A DNA stretch of 64,000 nucleotides, from the NCBI RefSeq assembly GCF_000499845.2, contig NC_023753.2, positions 3,494,791 through 3,558,790 on the forward strand. The letters run 5' to 3'. The position numbers and the translations under genes were made by a program. Shown one piece after another: positions 11,891 to 24,900 of this stretch. Within the stretch, counting starts at the first letter, position 1. The number at the start of each line of letters is the position of its first letter. This DNA comes from Phaseolus vulgaris. Lineage: Eukaryota > Streptophyta > Magnoliopsida > Fabales > Fabaceae. The notes beneath the pieces were generated by a model. That model worked only from the letters and a program-made list of their open reading frames with translations. It ran no database searches and was not told the origin of the DNA.

Positions 11891-14521
11891 TAAGTTCCAT
11901 TGCACGTGTGAGGAAAGAAAGGAGAGATTTGAGATGTGAAAGGGTAAAAGGTTTGTTTGTGTATAATTGTGGTGTGGAAATGAATCTGCGGTTATAAAAC
12001 CTTGCTTTGGATACAAAACGTTTCTAGAAATGAGAGGGAGTTATAAAGTTGTGGAAATTTGAGTTGCAATAATTTGATATGTATCTGTGGTATCTGTAGG
12101 ACGATATGGAGTAGTGGCAATGTACCTGAAAAGGTTTATTTGACATTTAATTATTGTTCCATTGATCGATTGTGGAAGGGTCCGTTCTATCTCGTGTGTA
12201 CCCCGTGTGAGAATAAATGCTATGATGAAGTCTCGTGTTTTGTTCTTCTTTTTTAAGACACCAATTTAACACCATTAACTTATGCGCGTAGCTTAAAAGA
12301 CTTCTGCCACTTATAAAAGTGAAATACACACAAGTGGGTCGCTGCATTTTTAGAATGCAGATTTACTATATGGAACTGCTCCCTTTTTTTTTCAAATAAC
12401 TTAAAAAACATCTCATTCTTCAATTTTTTTTTTAAATATATTCTTCGTCCATTATTATAACATGAAATTATTTTCATTATTAAGAAGTAAAATCAAATTA
12501 ATTTATAAAATTAACTTAAAATGTAAGGTTTATATTCACTTATATAATATGAAATGTTTTAATATTTATTCGGTGTAAGATCTTTAATACCTAGTCCAAA
12601 TTTTAGATCTCCTTTATATTTGTAATAAGAAAAAATTATCAGAATGAATCATTGTCCTATTTACTTACCTAACAAATAAATTTTCAGTGTGAATTAGAAT
12701 GTTAAAATATTTCATCTTAACTTATAATTAAAATGAATTACACTCGTTTGTTAAGTTAAATAAAGAACGAATAAAGTCTCATGAAATTTCTTCGGCATAC
12801 ATATATATATAAAGTTTAAATTAGAAATAAGAATCAATTTCCTTACCAGAAAAAAATATTTAACTCTTATTTTTTTTTTACTTTTACTTTTTCCTTAAAA
12901 ACAAAATATCATATGTAATAGTGGTCAAATGAGAAGTGAAATTAATGGATGAAGAGGGGTTATTGACTATGACGCGATCATGATTAACAGTTTCTTGAAG
13001 GATATATTGTTTACAAAAAAATCTATATATACTTTTGTGCTTTAACTTGCCAGTTAACAATCTCATGAGTATAAACTTTACCAAAATAAATAAAAAGCCT
13101 ACAAGAATAAAACATCACATATATTCACGTACATGCACCTGAAATTTTACCAAAATAGTTCACTTTATTTTGAGATTTATGTAAATGCAGAAAAAATTAT
13201 AGGAATAGAAATTTCTTAGTCAAAGTTGTTAAATACATTAATTTGTTCACTTTTTTTTGTTATTTTTAATTAAAATTGTCAATCAGATATACCCAGATTG
13301 CATGTCTTATGAGTCTCAATAATCTCTCATTACTTTTCCAAACATATTTAGTAACATGTTTCTAATAGGAACATATTCACGAGAAGATGATGAGATACCA
13401 TAAAATTCTAATAAGATGATTCCTGAAAATACAACCAATTTTTAAAGTACATTTGTAGATAATTTCTATTAAAAAAGTATTCATTTGTAGATCTCAAATA
13501 TAAATACATTTAATTATTTTTTATTTTATTTAATGAAATTATACTTTAAATTATATTATATACCATTATTGATAAATATTTATTTTCTTAAATTAAAGAT
13601 AAAAAAAGATATTTACGGTTATAGTATGCTATGAATTAAAAAAACATACTAATGTTATTATTAATAATAATAAATAATAAAACTCTTCAGGTTTTGTGGC
13701 AAGAATTATATTTAATAAATAATTTACAATTATAAACATAAAACTTTAACGTTACAAGAAATCTGGTTTCTGTAAAGGTTATTTAAGTTCTTTACTCCTG
13801 CAAATGTTATTGACTCTTTTATTATATAAAAATTTGTGCTCAATCAAGTTTAGGGTTTAATTTTTTTTTCGGGCGGGGTAACTTACTTTATTGTTCACTA
13901 TTCATTAAGTGGAATTTGTGCAGTGATGTTTAATTGATGTAAAATAGAAAACATTTTGTTTACTAGCAATTTACAAGATACTGATTAAATAAAGAGTATT
14001 CAATATAACATATTAAATAATTTTATTCATTTAAAATATAAGTATTAAATATGTGTTTCCTTAAGTCTTATGTTATTTTATATTAATACTCTATTTATAT
14101 CCAAATACAAATTTAAATATAAACAAATTTCAACTACTTAGAAAATATTTTATTCTTTAAATTTAATCATCATGTTAATATTTTCAAAACAAATTTAAGT
14201 AGTGAATTTTTTTACAAGTTTAAAGATTTTATTACATTAGAACTAAATTCTTTTTACATGTAATTTTTACTCATATATATATATAACTAAATTTTAATTA
14301 AAACCAATATATAATTTTTTTTTGGATTGAACAATAATTGAATACAACAATTGTAACATGAGTAATGCCACCATGTAAGACCCAATTGAAATACTTACAA
14401 ATCCACTCTCTAAAAATGCAAAACAATTTATGATAGTTGAAATATATTGTGTGATATATCATAACCTTTATTAGCATGTGCTTGCTACTACAATTAATTA
14501 AAATATTAGAGAGAAATTATC
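11891..14521. other. Intergenic AT-rich DNA with one decayed repeat fragment
   Basis: No gene is supported. At about 12480-12600 the text (AAAATTAACTTAAAATGTAAGGTTTAT, then GTGTAAGATCTTT) looks like an eroded copy of the dispersed repeat at 7330-7640. The rest is AT-rich and featureless. Confidence 0.4.
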
Positions 14522-14820
14522 TTTGAAAATAAATGGGCACACCTAAGCACTTTTAGAACAATGGCAAACCTAAAGAAATATAAAAATGGGTGTGTGTTGA
14601 ATGTGTATTGCTTAGGAGATAAAAGTCTATTAAATAGAGATGCTGAAACATTGTGAGTTTCAATATAAGTTTGAAAATAAATGGGCACACCTAAGCACTT
14701 TCAGAACAATGGCAAAGCTAAAGAAATATAGATGTGAGCGTGAGTTGTTGAATGTGTATTGCATAGGAGATATAAGTCTATTAAATAAAGATGCTGAAAC
14801 ATTGTGAGTTTCAATATAAG
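14522..14820 (+). repeat. 148-bp tandem duplication, two copies
   Basis: Copy 1 (14522-14669) and copy 2 (14670-14820) both begin TTTGAAAATAAATGGGCACA and both end GTGAGTTTCAATATAAG. A third TTTGAA marks the end. The copies differ by a few substitutions and small indels (for example around 14583-14600 versus 14732-14745). There is no coding role. Confidence 0.9.
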
Positions 14821-14940
14821 TTTGAATCCACCAACACCAATGAATGTAAGTTTGAATTCAAATTTCATTGCGAGAAAGAATCTCTCTGACCATTGTAATT
14901 ATTGTACCCATACCAAAGTGAGAATAAGTTTTTTGGATAC

Positions 14941-15040
14941 ACCCTAAACTCTAAATCCCAAATCCTAAATCTCATATCCTAAACTCTAAATTCCAAATCC
15001 TAAATCTCATATCCTAAACTCTAAATCCTAAACCATAAAA
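14941..15040 (+). repeat. Degenerate interstitial telomere-like array, 35-bp unit
   Basis: Units start at 14943, 14978 and 15013, exactly 35 bp apart. Each is made of five 7-mers related to the plant telomere heptamer CCCTAAA, such as CCTAAAC, TCTAAAT, CCCAAAT and CCTAAAT. The first two units differ by one base. This is seen directly. Descent from a telomeric repeat is inference. Confidence 0.7.
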
Positions 15041-16171
15041 GTATTTGGATACACGAATATGTGATTTAATCTTAAATATTCATTTATAAGACATGGAATT
15101 TATTTAGTTAATTTTTTTTACTTAAGTGATTTATATTTAGTTTATTTAGTGACATTTCTCTGGGTTTTAAAGAGTTTGATGTGATTCCCATTGATTGTTA
15201 ATGGGGTTGTTTTCAATCATAAGGGAGTTTAATTCTAATTATGGAGTGTTATTGATACTTAAATTGTTGAAAAGTGTGCTTTAACGTGTTTGAATTGAAA
15301 TTGGTTGGGATAAGGTTTTCATTGGTTTGATACATCATTTTTTTTGTTGGAATTATCAAATTTAGTAATTAATACTAGTTTTGAATTTGGATGTGTTATT
15401 GCGAAATACATCGAAGTGTTTTGATTCTAGATTAAAAAAAAAAAAAAAACTTATAATCACGCCTAGTAAAAGTAATAGGAAAAATATAATTTGATACCAG
15501 TTGGTAATCAGTTATAAATAATTTTTTGATAAAATAAATAACGAGAAAGGATTATGAATGCAGATAAATTATCAATATATTTTTAATTATAAATTTTTTG
15601 AAGTTGTGGAATTTTTTTAAATTCAATATATCATAATCCAATATAATAATAACTGGGAAAGGAGTAGTTATTTAAGTTGGTGAATTTGTAAATGCATTTA
15701 CCAAAGATTTAGGCTTTTAAGAGGAATGAAAACGCTAAAATTAATATTTGGCATGTGATTCACATAAAATTCTAGTAATTACTTTTAAAAATGAAACTCA
15801 AATAGTTTTTTATTTTGTACACTTTTTTAATTTCTTTATAAGCGTCCTTAATTTTTGTTGTCTTAAATTTAATAAAATAGTTATAAAATGTACTATTTTG
15901 TCTTTATTATTACTTATTGCATCATGATAAATAAATATATGTAAATTAATAAAAAAAATGAGTAAAGAATAAAAGTATAAACAAAGAAACAATAATTAAT
16001 TTATTTGAAATTCTAAAATAACACATAAAAGCTCCCGCCATAGTTGCTTTTGGTGACAGGTTTCAATAGCGGTAGTTGCAGAATCGCTTGAGGAGAAAAA
16101 GCACAGAGAAAAAGGAGAAGAAGAAGAAGCTTGCATCGTTTATTTTTTATTTTTTGCCGTAACGAGAAACG
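15041..16171. other. Intergenic, including the P4H promoter region
   Basis: AT-rich sequence without genes up to about 16020. The purine-rich stretch at 16085-16135 just before the ATG at 16172 is probably 5' UTR of the prolyl 4-hydroxylase gene. I see no clear TATA box. Confidence 0.4.
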
Positions 16172-18885
16172 ATGAAAGGCATAGTGAAGAGCTCCAAACT
16201 GAAGTTCGGCATACCCGCATTTTTCTTCCTTTGCTCCCTTTTCTTCTTTGTATCTCCTCTCCCCTTTTAGATTTCTATATTGCTTCATTTCTTGGGTTCT
16301 TGTGCTTTCATTAATCACTAGCAACAATTTCAGGATTTGGATGATGTGGGATCGAAGTCAAGAATACTCCAAGAATCGGAGAAGAAAGTATATGAACCTG
16401 TTGAACATGGTGAATCCGGGGAATCCTTTTTTGATTCAATCCCATTTCAGGTGAATTCCCTTCGTTTTCTTTCCTCTGGGGTTGGATCAGTGGATTTTGG
16501 TTGGGTCGCAATTTGATGTATATTATCTGATGCACTTACCTGATTAAGGTTTTGATTATAGTACAAGAATACTGTTTGACTTTAACTAATGCATGTTGTT
16601 TCATAATTAATATTTTTTAATGAAATAAATTTGGTCATTAATTACTGATGTTTTTGGGTTATCATTAGTATCCTCTGTTTGTCAATTTTCTTGCACTATC
16701 ATTAACAATTTAACAGTAACTCATCGGTTGTTGGAGGCACTTTTTTGGGAAAGGTTTTGTTAAAATCTCTTGTGAAAATAGGAAGATATGTTAACTTGTC
16801 GGACATTGGATCTATGAGTTTGCAAATGTGAAGATATATTGGCTTTATGGAATAGGATTTGCAATTGCTGGGTTGTACCTGGCGTTAGTAAAGGCCATTG
16901 AAGGTTGATACATTATTAATTAACTCATCTTGCATTGGTTTAAAAGTGAATGGCATCTGTTTGAAATAAAGACCCCAAATAGAAAGTGCTGTTTTATATA
17001 GTTTGTACTCAATGCTACTTATGATCGTCACTTCATTTGTTTCAGTGTGATCCCGTTCTTTTTGCAGATTTTAAGTTGGAGACCACGGGCTGTTTACTTT
17101 CCAAACTTCACAAGTGTGGAAGCATGTCAGCAAATAATTGAAATGGCAAGGCCAAAACTTGAACCATCAAAACTGGCTTTGCGGAAAGGAGAAACTGCTG
17201 AGAGCACAAAAGACACTAGAACAAGGTACTATTTTGAGCAAACCCTTTTGCTATCATCTATTGTAATATATGTGGTGTAACTTGTTGGACCTCTCACAGA
17301 GAGAAAGGTTTATGTGGATACATGGATAGATACGTAGATCGGACAAGATATTCCGATATAAATTAACAGGATATGATACCTACATAGAATACATATTTAA
17401 GCTTGTATAAAAATCCATAAAACATACTATATATAAGTGTATTGTGTAAATTCAAATTAAAGACATTGCTTTTAAACATTACTGAAATAAAAATTATAAA
17501 TTGTTTTTTTTTTATATTATTTTCTTATGCAACAATACTATATCTCATTATTATTTTTAAAATAACTTCACAAAGAGATCAATTTCCCTCTTAAAGATAC
17601 AATGTTTCTATCTTTCTACATTATACATACTTAAATCTTTCTCTTAGTTTTATTGTAGATAAATGTTTTGGAAGCTACTTAACTCAATTTTTGGTAAATA
17701 GTTTCTGATGTTGAAAGTTAAAATTGTTACATATTAGAGCAGATAAAGATGATGGTGAGACATTTGTGTTGCTGATATATGCTAATTTTCGCTGGCAACA
17801 GTTCAGGCACATTTATCAGTGCATCAGGAGACAAATCTGGCATCTTAGACATGTTAGAGAGGAAAATTGCTAAAGTTACAATGATTCCAAGGAGCCATGG
17901 AGAAGTATGTCTCTTTCCTAATTATTTTTTCTGACCTTCCACCGCAGTGTAAGTGTTCATGTATGAATAAAGCTGGAATGCTGTAACAATTTTGCAGAAA
18001 TTCAATATATTGAAGTATGAGGTTGGCCAGAAATACGATTCTCATTATGATGCGTTCAACCCAGATGAATACGGCACTGTTAATAGCCAAAGGGTATATT
18101 AAGTTCTTAAGTAGTGCAACTTGTCAAACACTTCGTATATTTTCATAGGAATATGCAAGTATAAATTGATCACGCCATTTCAGCAATTCCTTTGCATGCA
18201 GGATCTCTCTATGATGAGTTTTCATTCTATATGGATAACATTTGGCGGAAATTTTGGAACTTGCTCAGCAATTTTCATTCTATATGAGTTTTATTCTTTT
18301 CTGACTGTGCCTTTGCTGGTTTATCGTGCAGATTGCTTCCTTTCTGTTATACCTATCAAATGTTGAAGCAGGAGGAGAAACAATGTTCCCTTTTGAGGTA
18401 GATTAGGAAATCAATAGCTGTCATTCTCTCTGATACATTGCACTGTGAAATCTTGATGAGTAAGCAGTCATTTAAGTATTCAAATTTGCAGGGTGGTTTG
18501 CATATTGATACGGATTATGATTACCGAAAATGCATTGGTTTGAAGGTGAAGCCACGGCAGGGCGATGGACTTTTATTTTATTCACTGTTACCAAACGGGA
18601 ATATTGATAAGGTAATCTTTCATTTTCAGATATATGAATATAATTGCCGTTACTTTTACAGTACGCATGGACAGAAATTTTCATTAAGCAAAAGGGAAAT
18701 AAAATACATGCAAAATCATAGAAATACAGTGATATTCAGAACTTTGAGCAAAGTGGTCATTTTGTTTGTCAACCCACTTCTGTTTTTTTTGAATATTTCT
18801 GCAGACTTCTCTTCATGGAAGTTGTCCAGTGATTAAGGGAGAGAAATGGGTGGCAACAAAGTGGATTGATGATAAAGAGCAATAG
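16172..18885 (+). CDS. Prolyl 4-hydroxylase (2-oxoglutarate/Fe(II) dioxygenase)
   Basis: Eight exons are 16172-16249, 16334-16450, 17068-17225, 17802-17904, 17998-18093, 18332-18397, 18492-18611 and 18805-18885. All have GT-AG introns, and together they make 819 nt (272 aa). Residues 12-26 form a hydrophobic signal anchor (I-P-A-F-F-F-L-C-S-L-F-F-F), as expected for a type II ER/Golgi membrane protein. The catalytic core is complete, with iron ligands H168, D170 (H-Y-D) and H250 (L-H-G) and the 2-oxoglutarate-binding lysine K260 (G-E-K-W). Enzymes of this family hydroxylate peptidyl proline in extensins and other hydroxyproline-rich cell-wall proteins before O-glycosylation. The length fits the plant short P4H class, and the exon-2 stem region recalls the P4H9/P4H13 type. 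No ShK toxin-like domain is present at the C-terminus. Confidence 0.95.
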
Positions 18886-19794
18886 TACTAATTGATTTTC
18901 TTTCTAAGGAGTCTACAATTATGTGTGGTCATGCATGCTTATCAATCATATGCAGAAATGTTGACATTTCGGTGCTACCAAGTTTTCAATGTTATGGATA
19001 AATGGCACTAACTCATGCGAGCAAATGAGTAAGCTCGTGAAATGTTTGGATGTTTACGGTGGTCCAAATTAGTTGGTTATGAACTGACATTTATATATAA
19101 ATATATTTATGAAAAGATTGTAAATATGATTTCTCAACAATCAATGTTTTCTTCCCTGTTCAATGAATATTTTGTATCTTCAAAATTTGTATGTATTGAG
19201 ATTCATATCTTCTAAATTTATTCAATGTTTTATTTTAATATTTAATGAATATTATAAATTTTCAGAAAACAAATTCAAACCAGTTGACCAGTTGAAAAAC
19301 ATTTGTTTTTGGATTAGTTAACATTTCTTAAGGCAAAAATTAATCACACAAAAATTAAAAACGAAACTATTTAGATACTTAGGTTCGTCTTGCATAACTT
19401 GCAGTTTACGTGGACCAACAATCAGTGGAACAGATTGGTTCGCTGACTAACATAAATAAAAAATAATTATTTTATATTTTTAAAAAAATATATCTCATTC
19501 ACTTCTAGTTTTAAGTAAAGTCTTATATTTAAAATTTGTTAATAAAAAATTAATATAAAGAAGAGATTTCAATAAGATACTCTTTAAAAAATTAGTCATC
19601 TTTATTAAAATATTTATAGCAAAACGTTATTTTTAGTCAAACTTTGTAACAATCTCATACTTGAATTCAAATTTTTATCTTAATTGAATGAATTGAAACA
19701 TGAATACAATTTTAATTTTTCAATAGAAGAAATAAGTTTTTTTTATAATTAATGAAAAATTATTTTATTTTTTAAATATTTTCCTTATGCAGAC
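18886..19794. other. P4H 3' UTR, then AT-rich intergenic DNA
   Basis: The first 250 bases or so probably carry the P4H 3' UTR. A short patch near 19380-19450 (CTTGCATAACTTGCAG...GGACCAAC) looks like a third, very decayed member of the repeat pair that follows at 19795-20245. Nothing else was recognised. Confidence 0.4.
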
Positions 19795-20245
19795 TGACCC
19801 ACATACTACCTCTTATGCGGAACATGTTAGTGAAATGAGTCTGCATTCTTTGCAAGGTGGGCCAACCCGGCTCGCATTTTGCAAGCCTATGCGTGGCGAT
19901 GCAACCCGCATTGCCATTCCTACTTAAGGTCGTAAGTTTTCAACATGACTTCATCAAACACCAAATTTAGATCCTTGAGATGTCCAACAATGTGTTATAA
20001 AAATAATACTCTGAGGTCATTTATCTAATAATAATAATTTTTTTAATACACACAAAATGTATTCAAAATTTAAATTTTAAAAAAATCATTAATTTTTTTA
20101 AACAAATTTCTTATGCAGGATGACTCAGACATCCGTTTCTATGAACCAACTCTTATACGAGACAAACTAATATGATCCCCATTTTGTATGTCAAATACGA
20201 AAAAAATCAATATGAAGCAGACCAACCGCATTGTCATCCCTAACA
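19795..20245 (+). repeat. Two direct copies of a decayed interspersed repeat
   Basis: Two ~130-bp blocks, about 19795-19930 and 20110-20245, share the same order of landmarks. Each opens with CTTATGCAG followed by GACTGACCC or GATGACTC, then CTCTTATGCGG or CTCTTATACG. Each ends in CCGCATTGCCATTCCTA or CCGCATTGTCATCCCTA. The blocks are richer in GC than their surroundings. The endings look like the terminus of an interspersed element, but no inverted partner end is visible, so I leave the class open. Confidence 0.5.
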
Positions 20246-20689
20246 AAATTTACTTATTAGTTTCTAATAATTGAAATAATTTTTTTCCTCAATTTGAAAA
20301 AAAATTATGTTCATTTTCAATAAAAAAATTATAAATTTGATTTTAGTTTAAAATGAATACTCTTGTCATCTTTCCTCTTCATTGTTGTTCACCAAATATT
20401 CATATATATTTATGAATATAAATAAATCATTTTTAATTAGTTTAGTTTTAATTAATAGAGATAAATGAAAGAGAGTGGAGCGAGAACAGAAGGGAGTGAG
20501 CTAAACGCAATGTCGTGCAGAGTGGGGAGGAAAATTTGTACAGATAAACATGAAGAGAACGAGCATGTGTCACGCGCTACGCCGTCGTATTGAGGAGAAA
20601 GGGAGAGTGAGGGACGCGCGTGGACAAGGAAGACAAAACAATAGAAAAAAGAAATAAGAAAAAGAGAAAGTGGCAATAAGACGCGCCCT

Positions 20690-21977
20690 GAGTGCAGAGT
20701 GAGAGACGAGCGAGTGAACCAAGCGAGTTGAGTTGCTCTCCGATCCCATCCATAATTCAACTGTTTTCCCCCAAATTTCAAAACCCTAGCTTTCCCACTC
20801 GCGCTTTTCCCCACTCGCGCCTCGTGATCTCCCGCCCTTTTAAGGTTTTTCGCTTCTCCCTCTTCCCTTCTGCTCCCCCCTTCCCCCTTTCAATTTTCTG
20901 TGATTTTTTTCTACCAAAGAAATATTTTTTATGTTCTGTCTATGCTCACGAACTGAACCTACTTGCTCAAACACCATGTGGGTTTTCTAATTCCATTCAC
21001 TTCACGCACATTTCTCACGTAAAAGTTCTAATTCACTGAAAAAAATGTATACTTGTAGTCTAAGAAAAGTAGCGCCATTTTAGTTGGAACCCAGACCTAC
21101 AAGCTTCGGTAAAATGTGATTATGAATGAAGAGCTGGAAGCTGCTCTTTGCTCTCTCAGCTGTAACTATCAAACTCTACTCACTCAATGCTTCGTTTGTT
21201 TTTTGTCGAATGATCATTCTGTGCTCACTGATAAACAAGTTTTTGAGTTTAGCTACAGCAGCAGTAGCTTGCTTAGCTTCTTCTTTTATCTATTTCCATA
21301 CGGCAACATGCTTTCTTTGAATTTAGTGTTACTGTTGCTGTCTTTTGGATTATTCGTTTATTTGTGATTTTCTTGCGTGGTTGTTTTGTTTCAATTCTTG
21401 TTCTCTGGTGCCAATGGGTTTGGATTTAATAGAATGGACTAGGCTCCCTGCGTGATTAACAATGTTTGAATTTCTACTGAAAGGGTTGTTCACACTTAGT
21501 GTTTCGTAATATCTAAAATAGTAATGTTTCTGAAGGAGGATACAAAATGCTTGTGGGAAACCAAAAAACAATTCTTGTTCTGATTTTTAACAATTCTTGT
21601 TCTGATTTTTAACACTTCTTGGTCTGGGTGCCTGATTTGGAAGCATCTAGAACCTTTGTATTTTCTTACTTGTCTAAAGTCAATTTTTGTTTTATAACGT
21701 CAGTCCTTGAATTTGGGGCTGGCTAACTTTATCCGAGTTAGCTTAAGTTACCTAAGTTACCTTACGATTTCACCTGACATTGTTAAATAGCAAGGTGTGC
21801 ATCCCCTACCCTGTCAAGAATCACTGTAAATATAATATTTGGATGGCTACATTTTGCTGTTGTACTGATTAGAAACTTCCTTATTTGTATTTTTCAGAGA
21901 CAGGTAGCATCCAAAGTGCAATTTATACTGTAGCAGGTATTCAGGAAGCAGTGCATGCTAGTGCCGTGAGTCAAAAT
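20690..21977 (+). other. Probable 5' leader of FAR1 with a leader intron
   Basis: From about 20700 to 20900 the sequence turns GC- and pyrimidine-rich, typical of a 5' UTR. It contains AAACCCTAG and a short duplication of CCCACTCGCGC (near 20797 and 20810). A splice acceptor TTTTCAG ends at 21897 in front of the exon that contains the FAR1 start codon. The leader is therefore probably split by an intron of roughly 1 kb. I could not fix the donor. Confidence 0.5.
21569..21612 (+). repeat. 22-bp tandem duplication
   Basis: CAATTCTTGTTCTGATTTTTAA is present at 21569-21590 and 21591-21612, with a partial third copy after it. It lies in the presumed FAR1 leader intron. Confidence 0.85.
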
Positions 21978-24900
21978 ATGGGTGATGCACTAAATGAAGT
22001 GCAGCACAGGGGTGGTGTACCTGCTACTTCTCCCAAGAGGGACATTGCATTGTTTGAAGGAGACAAGGATTTTGAGCCGCACAATGGCATTGAATTTGAA
22101 TCCCATGAAGCAGCATATTTATTTTATCAGGAATATGCCAAATCTATGGGATTCACTACTTCAATAAAAAATAGCAGGCGCTCAAAGAAAACGAAAGAAT
22201 TTATTGATGCCAAATTTGCATGCTCTAGGTATGGTGTTACGCCTGAGACTGACAGTGGGAGCAGTCGAAGACCAAGTGTAAAGAAAACAGATTGCAAAGC
22301 TTGCATGCACGTGAAGAGGAAGGCAGATGGAAAGTGGATCATTCATGAATTTATAAAGGAACATAATCATGAACTTTTACCAGCTTTGGCATATCATTTT
22401 CGGATTCATAGAAATGTGAAATTAGCTGAAAAGAATAATATTGATATTTTGCATGCTGTTAGTGAACGCACCAGAAAGATGTATGTTGAAATGTCAAGGC
22501 AATCTGGAGGCTGTCAGAACATCGGGTCTTTCTTAAGCGATATAAATTATCAGTTTGACAGAGGCCAGTATTTGGCTTTGGAAGAAGGAGATGCCCAAAT
22601 TATGCTTGAGTATTTTAAGCATGTACAAAAGGAGAGTCCCAACTTCTTCTATTCTATAGATTTAAATGAAGAGCAGCGCTTAAGAAATCTATTTTGGATT
22701 GATGCAAAAAGTATCAATGATTATCTCAGCTTTAATGATGTAGTTTCATTTGATACCACTTACATAAAAAGCAATGACAAGTTGCCGTTTGCACCTTTCG
22801 TCGGAGTGAACCACCACTCTCAACCTATATTGCTTGGATGTGCATTGGTTGCAGATGAGACTAAGCCAACATTTGTTTGGTTAATGAAGACATGGCTTAG
22901 AGCTATGGGTGGGAAAGCTCCCAAGGTTATAATTACTGATCAAGACAAAGCCTTGAAGGCAGCAATTGAAGAAGTATTTCCGAATGTACGTCATTGTTTT
23001 TCTCTTTGCCACATACTAGAGAGGATACCAGAAAATCTCTCTTTTGTGATCAAACAGCACAACAACTTCTTACCAAAATTTAACAAGTGCATTTTTAAAT
23101 CATGGACAGATGAACAGTTTGACATGAGATGGTGGAAAATGGTCAGTATATGTGAACTCCAAGATGATATATGGTTTCAGTCATTGTATGAGGACCGGAA
23201 AAAGTGGGTGCCAACTTACATGGGGGATGCCTTTTTAGCTGGAATGTCTACACCTCAGCGCTCTGAAAGTACGAGCTCTTTCTTTGACAAGTATATTCAT
23301 AAGAAAATTACCCTTAAAGAGTTTGTAAAACAATATGGGACAATTCTTCAGAATAGGTATGATGAGGAAGCCATTGCGGATTTTGAATCATTGCACAAAC
23401 AGCCAGCACTTAAATCTCCTTCACCTTGGGAAAAGCAAATGTCAACGGTTTACACACATGCAATATTTAAGAAATTTCAAGTTGAAGTTTTGGGTGTAGC
23501 TGGCTGTCAATCTAGGATAGAGGATGGAGATGGAACGGTTGCAAAGTTCATAGTTCAAGATTATGAGAAGGATGAAGAGTTTTTGGTAACTTGGAATGAA
23601 ATGAGCTCAGAGGTCTCTTGCTTTTGTCGATTGTTTGAATATAAAGGTTTCCTTTGCAGGCATGCTTTGAGTGTTCTCCAACGTTGTGGTTGTTCGAGTG
23701 TTCCATCTCATTATATCTTGAAGAGGTGGACGAAAGATGCCAAAATTAAGGAATCAATGGCAGATAGGACAAGAAGGATACAAACTAGGGTGCAACGTTA
23801 TAATGACTTGTGTAAACGAGCTATCGATTTAAGTGAAGAAGGATCATTATCTGAAGAGAATTACAGTGTTGTTTTTCGTGCACTTGTTGATGCCTTGAAG
23901 AATTGTGTACTCGTGAATAATTCTAATAACAGCGGTGCAGAAACTAGCAATAATGCCTATGGCTTTCGTGAAGCAGAAGAAAATCAGGTTCCTCTCGCTT
24001 TGAAACCAAATAAAAAGAGGAACGCAGCTAGGAAAAGAAAGGTCCGTGCTGTTTTTTGTGTTTGATCTGCATAAATTTTATTTTGGGCTTTTATGAAGAT
24101 CAGGAAATTGATATTAAAATCTCTTTTATAGGCACAATTAGAGCAAGATGTTATACTTGTTAATGCTCAAGATAGCCTGCAGCAAATGGTTTGTGTTACC
24201 TATCTTTCAATCCTGATGTATTTTAGTTTTTACAAATCCAGAGTGCATTTGATACGTTGAAAATTGCATCACAATTTTCATGAATATCTACTGCGCTATG
24301 TCAAGACTGGAAAGTTCTAGAGCCTATGCTTCTTGTAACTCGTGCTTCCATTCTTTTAGGATAATCTTAGCTCGGATGCAATGACCCTTAATGGATATTA
24401 TGGTACCCAGCAGAATGTGCAAGGACTGGTATTTTATACTTTTTGGTGAATAAATGCTTATATATGTCCTGTATTTTAAGAGTCAATGCGATGATTAATA
24501 ATTTTGGTTTTTGTAGCAGGTACAATTGAACTTGATGGAGCCTCCTCATGATGGTTACTATGTTAATCAACAGGGCATGCAAGGCCTGGTAAATTGGTCT
24601 AATGATGATTATAATTAGCAAATATGAGTTTGTCATATAATTGTATTGAAACAGAAGAATTATAAATTGATATTCGTATCTTCGTAGGGTCCTTTGAATT
24701 CCATGGCTCCAAGCCATGATGGGTTTTTTGGCACACAGCAAAGCATTCATGGGCTGGTAGAGTACTTTATTTAAATGCAATGTTGGGAAGTCAGATTACT
24801 TTATTAACTTCAACGTGATCAAAGTTGGCTAATTTTTGTTGGATCATGTAGGGAGGGCAATTGGAATTTCGTCCAGCAACTACTTTTGGATATAGCCTTC

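Noticed and set aside
18438..18836. 132-codon open frame over P4H exon 7
   Set aside because: Read-through of flanking introns; splice sites and family alignment define the exon as 18492-18611.
24388..24780. 130-codon antisense open stretch under the FAR1 repeat exons
   Set aside because: Mirror of the FAR1 exons and AT-rich introns; content is Leu/Ile/Tyr-rich noise.
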